Shown one piece after another: positions 16,705-25,600 of a stretch of 30,627 bases of DNA; within the stretch, counting starts at the first letter, position 1, and each line of letters begins with the position of its first letter. The position numbers and the translations under genes were made by a program. The notes under the pieces are model-generated. The model saw only the letters and a list, made by a program, of their open reading frames with translations, was not told the origin of the DNA and did no database searches. The stretch lies in IMG/VR virus record IMGVR_UViG_3300013126_000153, positions 1-30,627 of that record. One strand, given 5' to 3'. Origin of the DNA: a virus.

Positions 16705-17976
16705 GTGGCTAAAAATAAAAATACTATATATATTCAAATAGCATCATACAGAGACCCACAGCTATTACCAACTCTTAGAGATTGTCTTGCAAATGCCAAG
16801 TATCCAGAAAACTTAAGATTTGGTATATGCTGGCAACATGATGAAAAAGAATCCTTAGGTGAGTTTATAGATGATACCAGATTTACTATTTTAGATGTTC
16901 CGTACAATAAAAGCAAAGGTGTGTGTTGGGCCCGGCATGCTGTTCAACAACATTATAGGGGAGAAAAATACACCCTACAATTAGATAGCCATCACCGCTT
17001 TGTAAAAAATTGGGACGAGATGTTAATAAAGATGATGGAGCAATTAATAAAAAAAGGTCATAAGAAACCATTATTAACAGGGTATATACCGAGTTTTGAT
17101 CCAGATAATGATCCAGGCGCAAGAATACATGTTCCTTGGAAAATGAATTTTGATAGATTTATTCCAGAAGGTGCAGTATTTTTTTTACCTGCCTCTATTG
17201 ATAACTTTAAAGATCTCAACGAGCCAATACCCTCCAGATTTTACTCTGCACATTTTTGCTTCACATTAGGTCAATTCTGTAAAGAAGTACCTCATGACCC
17301 TAACTATTATTTTCACGGTGAAGAAATTAGCATAGCTGTAAGAGCGTTTACACATGGCTATGATTTATTTCATCCCCATAGAGTAGTTATATGGCATGAA
17401 TATACTCGAAAAGGTAGAATCAAACAATGGGATGATGATAAGATATGGGTTCAGCGCAATGAGGCATGCCATCTTAGAAATAGAAAATTGTTTGAGATGG
17501 ATGGTGAAAAGAAAGATATTGATTTTGGTGTGTATGATTTCGGTAAAGTAAGAACGGTTAGAGATTATGAAAAATACGCTGGTATATGCTTTAAAAAGAG
17601 AGCAGTACAGCGTTATACTATTGATAATAATCTAGCACCAAACCCATACCCCTTCAAAAATGAAAAGGAATTTGAAGCTTCATTTTTAAAAATATTTAAA
17701 CACTGTATCGATGTAAGATATGACCAGGTACCGGAAAAGGATTATGATTTTTGGTGTGTTGCTTTTAAAGATAAGAGCGGTAAAGATGTATTTCGTAAGG
17801 ACGCAGATAAAGATGAGATCGATCGTATGCTTAAAGATCCCGACAAATATTGTAAAGTATGGCGAGAATTTAACGCAGAAGAGCTACCTGCTAGCTGGTT
17901 GGTGTGGCCACACAGTAAGAGTAAAGGTTGGTGTCAAACGATTACCGGTAACATTGGTCACAAAACTGTGAGCTAG
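16705..17976 (+). CDS. GT60-like polypeptide N-acetylglucosaminyltransferase (Skp1/mucin GlcNAc-transferase family)
   Basis: 423 residues from a GTG start. It resembles the GlcNAc-transferase family (CAZy GT60), known from Dictyostelium Gnt1, which adds alpha-GlcNAc to hydroxyproline of Skp1, and from trypanosome enzymes that add GlcNAc to mucin Thr. IYIQIASYRDPQLLPTL (8-24) is the opening Rossmann strand and helix. LQLDSHHRFVKNWD (91-104) contains the family metal-binding D-S-H in place of DXD (Asp94, His96). HGEEISIAVR (204-213) and VIWHEYTR (228-235) are the acceptor and metal-site regions. No membrane anchor is present, so the enzyme would act in the cytoplasm. It opens a cassette of five abutting genes right after proteins with Thr/Pro-rich tracts. 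Its GC looks slightly higher than its neighbours. The donor and acceptor are inferred. Confidence 0.9.
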   Translation: MAKNKNTIYIQIASYRDPQLLPTLRDCLANAKYPENLRFGICWQHDEKESLGEFIDDTRFTILDVPYNKSKGVCWARHAVQQHYRGEKYTLQLDSHHRFVKNWDEMLIKMMEQLIKKGHKKPLLTGYIPSFDPDNDPGARIHVPWKMNFDRFIPEGAVFFLPASIDNFKDLNEPIPSRFYSAHFCFTLGQFCKEVPHDPNYYFHGEEISIAVRAFTHGYDLFHPHRVVIWHEYTRKGRIKQWDDDKIWVQRNEACHLRNRKLFEMDGEKKDIDFGVYDFGKVRTVRDYEKYAGICFKKRAVQRYTIDNNLAPNPYPFKNEKEFEASFLKIFKHCIDVRYDQVPEKDYDFWCVAFKDKSGKDVFRKDADKDEIDRMLKDPDKYCKVWREFNAEELPASWLVWPHSKSKGWCQTITGNIGHKTVS

Positions 17977-17977
17977 T

Positions 17978-18802
17978 ATGCAAGAGGAAGAGAAAAATAA
18001 AATAGTTTATCTGCATATACCTAAAACTGGTGGTGCGGCGATGGAGTATTATTTTTATAATCAAACAAAGAATTTAAGACGTAATTATTTTTTAAGTTTT
18101 TTCGGAGTAGATGATTCGAGATTCATAAAAGATGACCTTTCTACTCAAAGAAAAAACGGAAATCACTGCTTAATTGAATCTTTGTTTAGTAATAAGAAAT
18201 TACAATTGGAATTTGAAGCTAGTATACATTTTAAACAAAGCAAATTATTATTCGGTCATACTGTATACGGGTGGGACAGAATTTTTCCTAACTATAATTT
18301 CAATTATGTAACAGTTATAAGAGAACCAATAGAAAGAACTATTTCAAATATATTACAATACACAACAGTTTTTCCTAATGGGTTTACTAAATTTGGTGCA
18401 TTTAAATTACCTCCCAAAAACAGCAGTGAATATTGGGAAGAGATATATTTAATATTGACAAATAATAGAAGAATACAAGGACTATTGCCCCACGAAAATA
18501 TGAATTTTAAGAACTGTCAAGTAAGAGTTTTTGAGGGGCAAGATTTAGCGGTTTATAGAGAAGATGTAAATTTAGATTTAGCTATCGAAAACGCTACAAA
18601 AATACAATATTCTTTATACGATAGTTTTAATGAGGGTATACAGAAAAGTTTTAATAAATTAGATACACCTATCGATATGTCTAGAAATCATGTTCCTAAC
18701 AAGAAAAATAGAAGTGTACCACAAAAAATTGTTGATTTACTCTTAGATTGGAACGCTAAAGATATACAATTTTATAACATACTTAAATCAAAGTATGAAT
18801 AA
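17978..18802 (+). CDS. PAPS-dependent sulfotransferase (Sulfotransfer_2-like)
   Basis: 274 residues. IVYLHIPKTGGAAMEYYF (9-26) is the 5'-phosphosulfate-binding loop of carbohydrate-type sulfotransferases (HIPKTGG signature). YVTVIREPIERTISNIL (110-126) matches the 3'-phosphate-binding motif (REP followed by a Ser, here Ser123). HxxYGW (94-99) and NHVPNK near 235 are also usual for the family, the latter probably in the substrate or cofactor loop. There is no membrane segment, unlike Golgi enzymes, so it is a soluble cytosolic form that would use host PAPS. It starts one base after the GT60-like gene and overlaps the next gene by eight bases. A sugar hydroxyl on the glycan made by its neighbours is the natural guess for the acceptor. 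Confidence 0.9.
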   Translation: MQEEEKNKIVYLHIPKTGGAAMEYYFYNQTKNLRRNYFLSFFGVDDSRFIKDDLSTQRKNGNHCLIESLFSNKKLQLEFEASIHFKQSKLLFGHTVYGWDRIFPNYNFNYVTVIREPIERTISNILQYTTVFPNGFTKFGAFKLPPKNSSEYWEEIYLILTNNRRIQGLLPHENMNFKNCQVRVFEGQDLAVYREDVNLDLAIENATKIQYSLYDSFNEGIQKSFNKLDTPIDMSRNHVPNKKNRSVPQKIVDLLLDWNAKDIQFYNILKSKYE

Positions 18803-19628
18803 ACTAGTTACTGCGATTTATTTGGGTCTTTTTAACACAGAATACGGTGGTAGACCACCTGCGTGGCGTACTAGATATTTTAACGGTATCATACAATTAA
18901 AAAATAACAATTTTCAAAAGATTGTATATACAAGTAGTAAACTAAGCAGTGATATACAAGCATATATTAATAAAAACTGTACCGTTGAACAAGCAAATCT
19001 GTTTACAGTAAAAGTTTTTGAATTAGATCAATTTGTGCATCATTCAAAAATTATTGAAATTAAACAAGCTCAGAACATAAAACATAATATTGATAGATGT
19101 ATTCATGTACAATGGTTAAAGTTTTGGCTTTTAAATAAAGAGCTCGAAGCAAATAACTACGTTTTTTGGATAGATGCAGGTCTTATTGATCATATTCTAT
19201 TTCCATGCAGCACATATAAAAATTTAACTAATATTATAAACCAAACATATTTAGAAAATCTTATTAAACGAATAAATGACAAAACATTTATCATTACCGG
19301 TGATAGAAATAAAGGTTTTACTGGCCCCACAGGTCCGCCCTCACTTAAATCGTTAAAAAATTATAATCTTCACCCTATAGGTGGGTTTTTTGGTGGTTTA
19401 TCTACTAGTCTAGAGAAAACAATTAAAAGATATGAATTAATTATAGAGCAATATCTTAATAACAAGACTTTATATTTTGAAGAAGCAGTTATGGAGGATG
19501 ATTTTTTGCATAATACTGATGAGTATATATTCGATACTTTTGATACTTGGTACCATGAAAACACTAAATGGTTCAATCAGAAGCAACTGGAAAAAATAAA
19601 ATCTTTTCATAAAGTATTTTACAATTAA
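18795..19628 (+). CDS. HtrL/YibB-like glycosyltransferase family protein
   Basis: 277 residues. The layout fits the HtrL/YibB (WlaTC-like) family of putative bacterial surface-sugar transferases: an N-terminal VTAIYLGLF strand, HVQWLKFWLLNKELE helix (104-118), YVFWIDAGL (122-130) with the acidic nucleotide-sugar/metal site Asp127, HPIGGFFGGLS (193-203) and EEAVMEDDFL (229-238). The N-terminal half of the gene at 20252 has the same motif order, so the two are paralogues. The ATG at 18795 overlaps the preceding gene by eight bases; no ribosome binding site is seen. A sugar-adding step after the first transferase is likely, but the sugar is unknown. Confidence 0.82.
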   Translation: MNKLVTAIYLGLFNTEYGGRPPAWRTRYFNGIIQLKNNNFQKIVYTSSKLSSDIQAYINKNCTVEQANLFTVKVFELDQFVHHSKIIEIKQAQNIKHNIDRCIHVQWLKFWLLNKELEANNYVFWIDAGLIDHILFPCSTYKNLTNIINQTYLENLIKRINDKTFIITGDRNKGFTGPTGPPSLKSLKNYNLHPIGGFFGGLSTSLEKTIKRYELIIEQYLNNKTLYFEEAVMEDDFLHNTDEYIFDTFDTWYHENTKWFNQKQLEKIKSFHKVFYN

Positions 19629-19629
19629 T

Positions 19630-20247
19630 ATGGGGTTAGGTAGCTACATTTACAAAAATAGGATAGTTCAACAACATAAAAATATTGAACCTGTTCTATG
19701 TGAACTATTTAATACAGTAAAACCTGCAAGAGTAATTGAAATAGGCACATCATACGCGGGGCTTACACTACTTCTGCGCGATACATTAGATAAAATAGGA
19801 TTAAATGAAAGTAAGTTAGTAAGTTTTGATAAAATAGTTAAATTTAACGATATTAATAAACTCAATTCAATTAGTAATTTAGAAATTAAAATAGAAAATA
19901 TATTTGAATATTTAAAAGGTGGTACAGTTTTTAAATTAATATGTGATAGAACTAAAGATTTTATACAGCAACCCGGCCCTACAATAATTTTCTGTGACGG
20001 TGGTAATAAAATTGCAGAATTTAATTGTTTAGCTGAGCATATAAAACCCGGTGATATAATATTAGCACATGATTATATTGAAAATAAGCAAATTTTTGAA
20101 AGCACATTTAAGGATAAAATATGGAATTGGTGTGAAGTTACGGAAGATAAAATACTAAAATGTTGTGAAGTGTATAATTTAAAACCTTTTATGCAAGATA
20201 AATTCCAGAATGTTGTCTGGGCATGCAGAATAAAAGAATTACTTTAA
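19630..20247 (+). CDS. Class I SAM-dependent methyltransferase, sugar O-methyltransferase type
   Basis: 205 residues. VIEIGTSYAGLTLLL (35-49) is the SAM-binding motif I with its glycine-rich turn. IIFCDGGNK (119-127) followed by IKPGDIILAHDY (138-149) matches the CmcI / rhamnosyl O-methyltransferase group (Methyltransf_24-like), in which these acidic and His residues bind a metal and the sugar hydroxyl. It is short but appears complete. It starts one base after the HtrL-like gene and four bases before the bifunctional transferase gene, so it is part of the same transcript. It probably caps a sugar by O-methylation; methylating a small molecule or lipid is less likely given the context. Confidence 0.85.
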   Translation: MGLGSYIYKNRIVQQHKNIEPVLCELFNTVKPARVIEIGTSYAGLTLLLRDTLDKIGLNESKLVSFDKIVKFNDINKLNSISNLEIKIENIFEYLKGGTVFKLICDRTKDFIQQPGPTIIFCDGGNKIAEFNCLAEHIKPGDIILAHDYIENKQIFESTFKDKIWNWCEVTEDKILKCCEVYNLKPFMQDKFQNVVWACRIKELL

Positions 20248-20251
20248 AAAT

Positions 20252-21928
20252 ATGTTACAAAAAAATAATATTACAATTGTAACTGGTATATTTGATCTAG
20301 GAAGGGAAGGCGCTGGTGAAGGTTTTAAGAGACCCTTTTCACATTATATATTAAAATTTACAGAATTGCTTAGCGCATTTAAAGACTATAATCTAGTTGT
20401 ATATGTTGAGAGCAAGTATAAAAATTTGATATCCGAAATTAGATCTACGCATAATACTGTAATAAGAATTAAGGAAATAGATGAATTTAAAACCAAATTT
20501 CCATTCTATAATCAAGTTAATACTATAAGAAAAAATGAAACGTGGCTATCTCAAGCCGGGTGGTTAAGACAGAGTACACAAGCAACACTCGATCTCTATA
20601 ACCCCATGGTAATGTCAAAGATGTTTATGTTGCATGATGAAAAAATAAGAAACCCCTTTAATACAGAATATTTTTACTGGATAGATGGTGGTATAACAAA
20701 TACAGTTCATAGTGGCTACTTTAATAAAGATAAAGTAATTGACAAGTTACCAAATATTACAGATAAATTTTTGTTTATAGCCTTTCCTTACGAAACTGGA
20801 GGCGAGATACATGGTTTTGAACGATCGAAAATGAACGAATATTCACAGACAAAAAATGTTGAGTATGTCTGTAGGGGCGGGTTTTTTGGTGGTCATAGTA
20901 AACATATTAGTGAAATAAATGCACATTATTATTCTATCTTACATGACTCAATTAATAAGGGGTTTATGGGAACCGAAGAAAGCATTTTTACGATAATATC
21001 TTATCTTAAGCCTCAATTATATCATTTGCATATGATAAATGGTAACGGTTTAATAGGTAAATTTTTTGAAGATATAAAGAATTTAAATGTTGAAGAAAAA
21101 ATAAATGTAATTTCTAATTATAATGGTACTTGTTCATATGTAATCACGTTTAATTCGCCAGAACAGTTTGAAAAATTAATTGAAAGTTATCAAAATCAAC
21201 CTGGGTTTTTTAAAGAAACTAAAAATTATCTTTTAGATAATAGTACGGACCCGGCCACCCTGCCAAAATATACCGAATTATGTAAAAAATTTAACTTCGA
21301 GCATATTAAACAAAATAATATTGGCATTTGTGGAGGCAGACAGTTTGTAGCAGAGCATTTTGAAAACAGTACACAAAGTAAGTATTACTTATTTTTCGAA
21401 GACGACATGAATCTATACAACGGTAATGATATAGCCTGTAATAACGGATTTTTACGTAAAACAGATAATTTATTTTTTAAATTATTAAAAATTATGAATA
21501 AAGAGAAGTATGATTTCTTAAAACTATCCTTTACTGAATTTTTTGGTGATAATAAAACACAATGGGCATGGTATAATGTACCGCAGCATTTAAGAGAAAG
21601 ATTTTTTCCGGAAAAAACTAAATTACCTGTACAAGGATTAGACCCTAATGCACCAAGCACAGTTTTTAAGAATATAAAATCAGTTGATGGTATCAGTTAC
21701 GCTGATGGTGAGGTATATTATTGTAACTGGCCTCAAGTTGTATCACGTGAAGGTAATAAAAAAATGTTTTTAACTACAAAATGGAAGCACCCTTACGAAC
21801 AAACATGGATGTCGCATTTTTATCAATTAACTAAAGCAGGTCAATTAAATGGTGCGGTATTACTTCTTTCGCCTATACATCATCATAGATTTGCACACTA
21901 TAAAGCGGGCGAAAGGCGAGAAAATTAG
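20252..21928 (+). CDS. Two-domain glycosyltransferase: HtrL/YibB-like plus GT-A fold domain
   Basis: 558 residues. Domain 1 (about 5-275) repeats the HtrL/YibB motif order seen in the gene at 18795: ITIVTGIFDLG (7-17), YFYWIDGG (140-147), VCRGGFFGGHS (206-216) and GTEESIFTII (240-249). Domain 2 (about 293-558) is a GT-A-like transferase opening with CSYVITFNSPEQF (294-306). GICGGRQFVAEHF (358-370) is the helix before the metal site and YLFFEDDM (379-386) supplies the DXD-type acidic motif; the C-terminus is His-rich (SPIHHHRFAHY). The fusion suggests two consecutive sugar additions by one polypeptide. It is the last gene of the cassette, followed by a 32-base gap with a late-promoter motif. 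No membrane segment is present. Confidence 0.85.
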   Translation: MLQKNNITIVTGIFDLGREGAGEGFKRPFSHYILKFTELLSAFKDYNLVVYVESKYKNLISEIRSTHNTVIRIKEIDEFKTKFPFYNQVNTIRKNETWLSQAGWLRQSTQATLDLYNPMVMSKMFMLHDEKIRNPFNTEYFYWIDGGITNTVHSGYFNKDKVIDKLPNITDKFLFIAFPYETGGEIHGFERSKMNEYSQTKNVEYVCRGGFFGGHSKHISEINAHYYSILHDSINKGFMGTEESIFTIISYLKPQLYHLHMINGNGLIGKFFEDIKNLNVEEKINVISNYNGTCSYVITFNSPEQFEKLIESYQNQPGFFKETKNYLLDNSTDPATLPKYTELCKKFNFEHIKQNNIGICGGRQFVAEHFENSTQSKYYLFFEDDMNLYNGNDIACNNGFLRKTDNLFFKLLKIMNKEKYDFLKLSFTEFFGDNKTQWAWYNVPQHLRERFFPEKTKLPVQGLDPNAPSTVFKNIKSVDGISYADGEVYYCNWPQVVSREGNKKMFLTTKWKHPYEQTWMSHFYQLTKAGQLNGAVLLLSPIHHHRFAHYKAGERREN

Positions 21929-21946
21929 TCTAATAAAATAGTTAGT

Positions 21947-21954
21947 AATAAATA
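21947..21954 (+). promoter_or_regulatory. Candidate T4-type late promoter (AATAAATA)
   Basis: AATAAATA ends six bases before the GTG start at 21961. It marks the return from the glycan cassette to structural genes and predicts a leader of about one base. Confidence 0.5.
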
Positions 21955-21960
21955 CTAATA

Positions 21961-22659
21961 GTGAGTGACGTAAATACAACAACTGTATATCTTACTTCTA
22001 TTCAAGACCCTGGTGATATAGTAATGTATAATCATTACTGGTTTTCTGATGTATTGTCAGGAACTAGTATAGCGTATCCAAATACAGCTGATGGCAATTT
22101 CTTTACGTATACCTCTCTACCTCTTGTTACGGCTGACGATGGTTTGTTTTTTCCTTGGGGATATGCTTTTCAGGATACAACGTCAATACAATATGTAGGG
22201 AAATATAAAGGTAGAACTACATTAAATTTTTCTGGTACCGGTTTAGACATTAGATTTTTTCCTATTTTAAGAATAAATTATGATTTTGGTGATGGCGCCA
22301 GCTATGAAAACAACAGAGCTATTCTTATAGATTATTCTAAACTACAGATAGATTCGTATGTAAATGGTTTAGGATTCGGCGACCCAAAATGGGTTATAGT
22401 TCAACATACTTACGAGCCTAGTGATACAACCTTTACAACTACATACACTGCACATTTAAGAGTATTAAATGGCAATCTAGTAACAAATAATTTCTATTTC
22501 TTGATCGATATAGTACAAGATTCTATATTTGATTTTGACGACTTTAGTTTGCTTGATACTAAATTTGTATCGCTATCTGATAAATCAGCTATTAGTATAT
22601 TTGAAGCTTCTAATCCTGAGTATATCTTAAATAACCTGGTAAAATTTAGCGGTTCATAA
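21961..22659 (+). CDS. PKD-like tail protein
   Basis: 232 residues from a GTG start. The central part resembles a PKD/Ig-like domain: RINYDFGDGASYEN (103-116) carries the YDFGDG signature and VQHTYEPSDTTF (147-158) the HxY strand that follows it, with a 30-residue insertion between them. The flanks are beta-rich and aromatic. The GTG is chosen because a late-promoter motif lies six bases upstream and the frame has no better ATG nearby. A PKD module also occurs in the gene at 6030. It is a likely small decoration or adaptor protein of the tail; its binding partner is unknown. Confidence 0.78.
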   Translation: MSDVNTTTVYLTSIQDPGDIVMYNHYWFSDVLSGTSIAYPNTADGNFFTYTSLPLVTADDGLFFPWGYAFQDTTSIQYVGKYKGRTTLNFSGTGLDIRFFPILRINYDFGDGASYENNRAILIDYSKLQIDSYVNGLGFGDPKWVIVQHTYEPSDTTFTTTYTAHLRVLNGNLVTNNFYFLIDIVQDSIFDFDDFSLLDTKFVSLSDKSAISIFEASNPEYILNNLVKFSGS

Positions 22660-22671
22660 GAAAAGAGTCCT

Positions 22672-22679
22672 AATAAATA
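22672..22679 (+). promoter_or_regulatory. Candidate T4-type late promoter (AATAAATA)
   Basis: AATAAATA ends six bases before the ATG at 22686, in the 26-base gap after the PKD-like gene. Confidence 0.5.
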
Positions 22680-22685
22680 ATCTTA

Positions 22686-25600
22686 ATGGAAATTAAACCT
22701 TTAAATAAAGAGTCTTTTCCCTCTATTAGACTTAATTATGAATTGGATAGTACTGCAAAAGTAGTTAAGGATAATTTTGAAAACGAACAAAATTTAGATA
22801 TTTTACTTAATAACTTTTTAAAAGATGCGCGTGACACCGCATCAAACAAATATAGTAATTTTTATCTTACTGATAGAGTTAATTTAAGTAAAAATTTAGA
22901 ATTTAAATCTCTTGAAAATCCTAAAATAGAAAAATTTACAACCTGGTTAGCTTCAGATGCAGATCAACTATTAACAACTAAAACTGATTTTTGGACCCTA
23001 GCTAACGATGTAGAAGGCGGGGATACCGTTGTGTATGTAGCAGCATCAGGAACGCCATTCGATATTAATAATAAGTATATCTTTGATATAGAATTTTTAA
23101 GTGAGAAAATTTGTAGAATTAGCCATTCCTATAGCAACTATACCCGTTATCTAACGATAAATTATTTAAATGCTACCGGTAATACTTTTTTCTGTTTAGA
23201 TAACGGGCAAAATCCGTTTGATCCCAACTCAACACAATCTTTTTATTATCTGTATGATAGAAAAAACGATTTTATTGTTATATATAAACTTATAAATGAT
23301 ATAGCTTATATAATTTATACATACGAAGTAACAAAAGATATAACACTATTTCTTCCTGAAACATCAGATGATTTTGGGTTTCTAAACGATCAAATTTATA
23401 GGTGTAGATCAAGATTTGAACCGCAAAACTCACCAACCGTAAACAGCATTTACGCTTTATATAGTAAAAACTTTAAATCTAATAATCTTAATATAGACGA
23501 TCGCCCTGCCCCATTCAACGAATTTTGTCCCTCATATGCAAGTCTTGATAATAATTTTTTAATTAATACTGAATATTATAATCTTTCAGATAAAAATTTA
23601 CCAATAAACTTACTAACATTAAAAAATACATCTACACCAAGCAATTTTCAATCACGAAATAACCCATTTGCAGTCAAAGAGCCTGAAATACAACAAAGAC
23701 AATATAGAAAAATATTCACCGGTACCAATCAAATTGGAGGAAATGATAATATAAATCTTTCCTATGAAACGTTTACTAGCGAAAGAAAATTTCAACCCGA
23801 TAAACTTTCATATTTTCACGCCCCTCAAGATTTATTTCCTTACCAAAAGCTTAATATAAACGATTCTGGGTTAGTAGAAAGCGGCGCAATTGCAGGCGAC
23901 CACCCTCTTAGATCAGATAAGTTATTTAAGAAAGAGGCTGATTATAAGTATAACTCTTCTTTTGGTGATACTACTGATGAACAAAATGGAAGATATCTTT
24001 GTTCTTGGCTATCTGCAGGGCCTACCACAAAAACAAGACCGGTATGGGTAGATAGATATTATTTCCCTCAGCAAACAACCTATATTTCAGCATTTACGTC
24101 AGGTCCCAACCCGTTTTATAATTATTTTTCAGAGGTACAGAGTTTACAGAACGAAATGCCGTTTTTAAAGCAAGTAGTTGTAGATATTCCAAGCAGATGT
24201 ACTCTCGAACCAGGTGTTTTATATGCATATCATCATCTAGGTAAACAAACAATCAACAATTTAATAAAAAATTTAGATTTATATCTATATGAAAAAGATT
24301 TATCGCTATATACAAATATTACTTATGATGGTCTTTCAGGTGTTTTAATAAAAGATGAGAGTTATGAATATAGTTTTTTTGGTGATGAATATGGTAAATC
24401 TAGCAGGGTTTCTAGCCCCGATTACTTTAATAAGTTTACATTAAGCTTTTATTTAGATACCAATCATTGGGACAAACCATTTGCGAACCAAATTATAGGT
24501 AATTATGTAAACGATGGTTTCGGTATTTTTAATACAAATTATGTAACACCATATATTACATTAGTAGCTCCCTCCGCTGTTCACATCTTTAATACAGATT
24601 TAACTTATGTAGATAGTAAGAATTTTAATTCAAATGTTAAAAACATTATAAGGTATGAACAATGTGAAGATTATTTTGTAATCCTTGAAAATGATGATGT
24701 TGTAAGAATTAATATTGACGGTGTATCTTTAAACAAACTAATCTTAGATGATATTAGTAATGTAAGGGGGTTATATCCAATAAACAATAATTTTTGTTTT
24801 GTTCTTACAGGGTTAGCTTCATATGATTTCTTTTTAGTTAATACTGATACAGGTGCTATTTCAAGTTATGATAATACAGGTTATCTGTACGATCAAGCTA
24901 ACAATATTGATTTTGATAATACCGGGTTTTTAAATATTATTGCTTATAACGATCAAGTATATCCCATACAAGGCTACACGCCAAAAAGATTTAAAGATGA
25001 TATCTATTTAAGTTGGTTAAACTATATTTTTGTCTATAATACAATAAACAAAGATCAGGTTTCTGCTTACAAATTTGATGATTTAATTGATTTTAATATT
25101 GATTTTGATGGATATATATGGGCATTACATAGTGGTAACAAGCTTTCTAAGCTTACTACATCAAATGATAAGACTCTTTTATCTACTATTACTTTTGATT
25201 TATCAGGTAGTTTTAAAAATATAGATTTAATAAATTACTTTGAAGGTGATCAATATAGGCAAGAATTATTATTATATTCAAGATTGAGTACAAATGAAAA
25301 TTATAATTACATGAGAATTGATAAGGTTAATTATGACGGTAATATTGTAAAAACAGTAACAGTTAATAGTAATTTATCATCAGATTTAATTTCAGATACA
25401 ACCGGCGGTGATTATGCAAGATATTTTGTGAGGGAAAAATACTTTAAAAATAATATTAATGCAAAATTAAAGCTTAGAAATGTTTACAACTACAACGACT
25501 CACTATTAGTGGATTTACCTTTTAATTTAACTGCATTTGATGTGGGTTATCATCATTTTGCAGTAAGAGTTGATACTTTTAAAGGTATTATTTCATTATA

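Noticed and set aside
17720-17971. 83-codon frame overlapping the end of the GT60-like gene on the same strand
   Set aside because: Out-of-frame shadow; the main frame carries family motifs throughout and continues past it.
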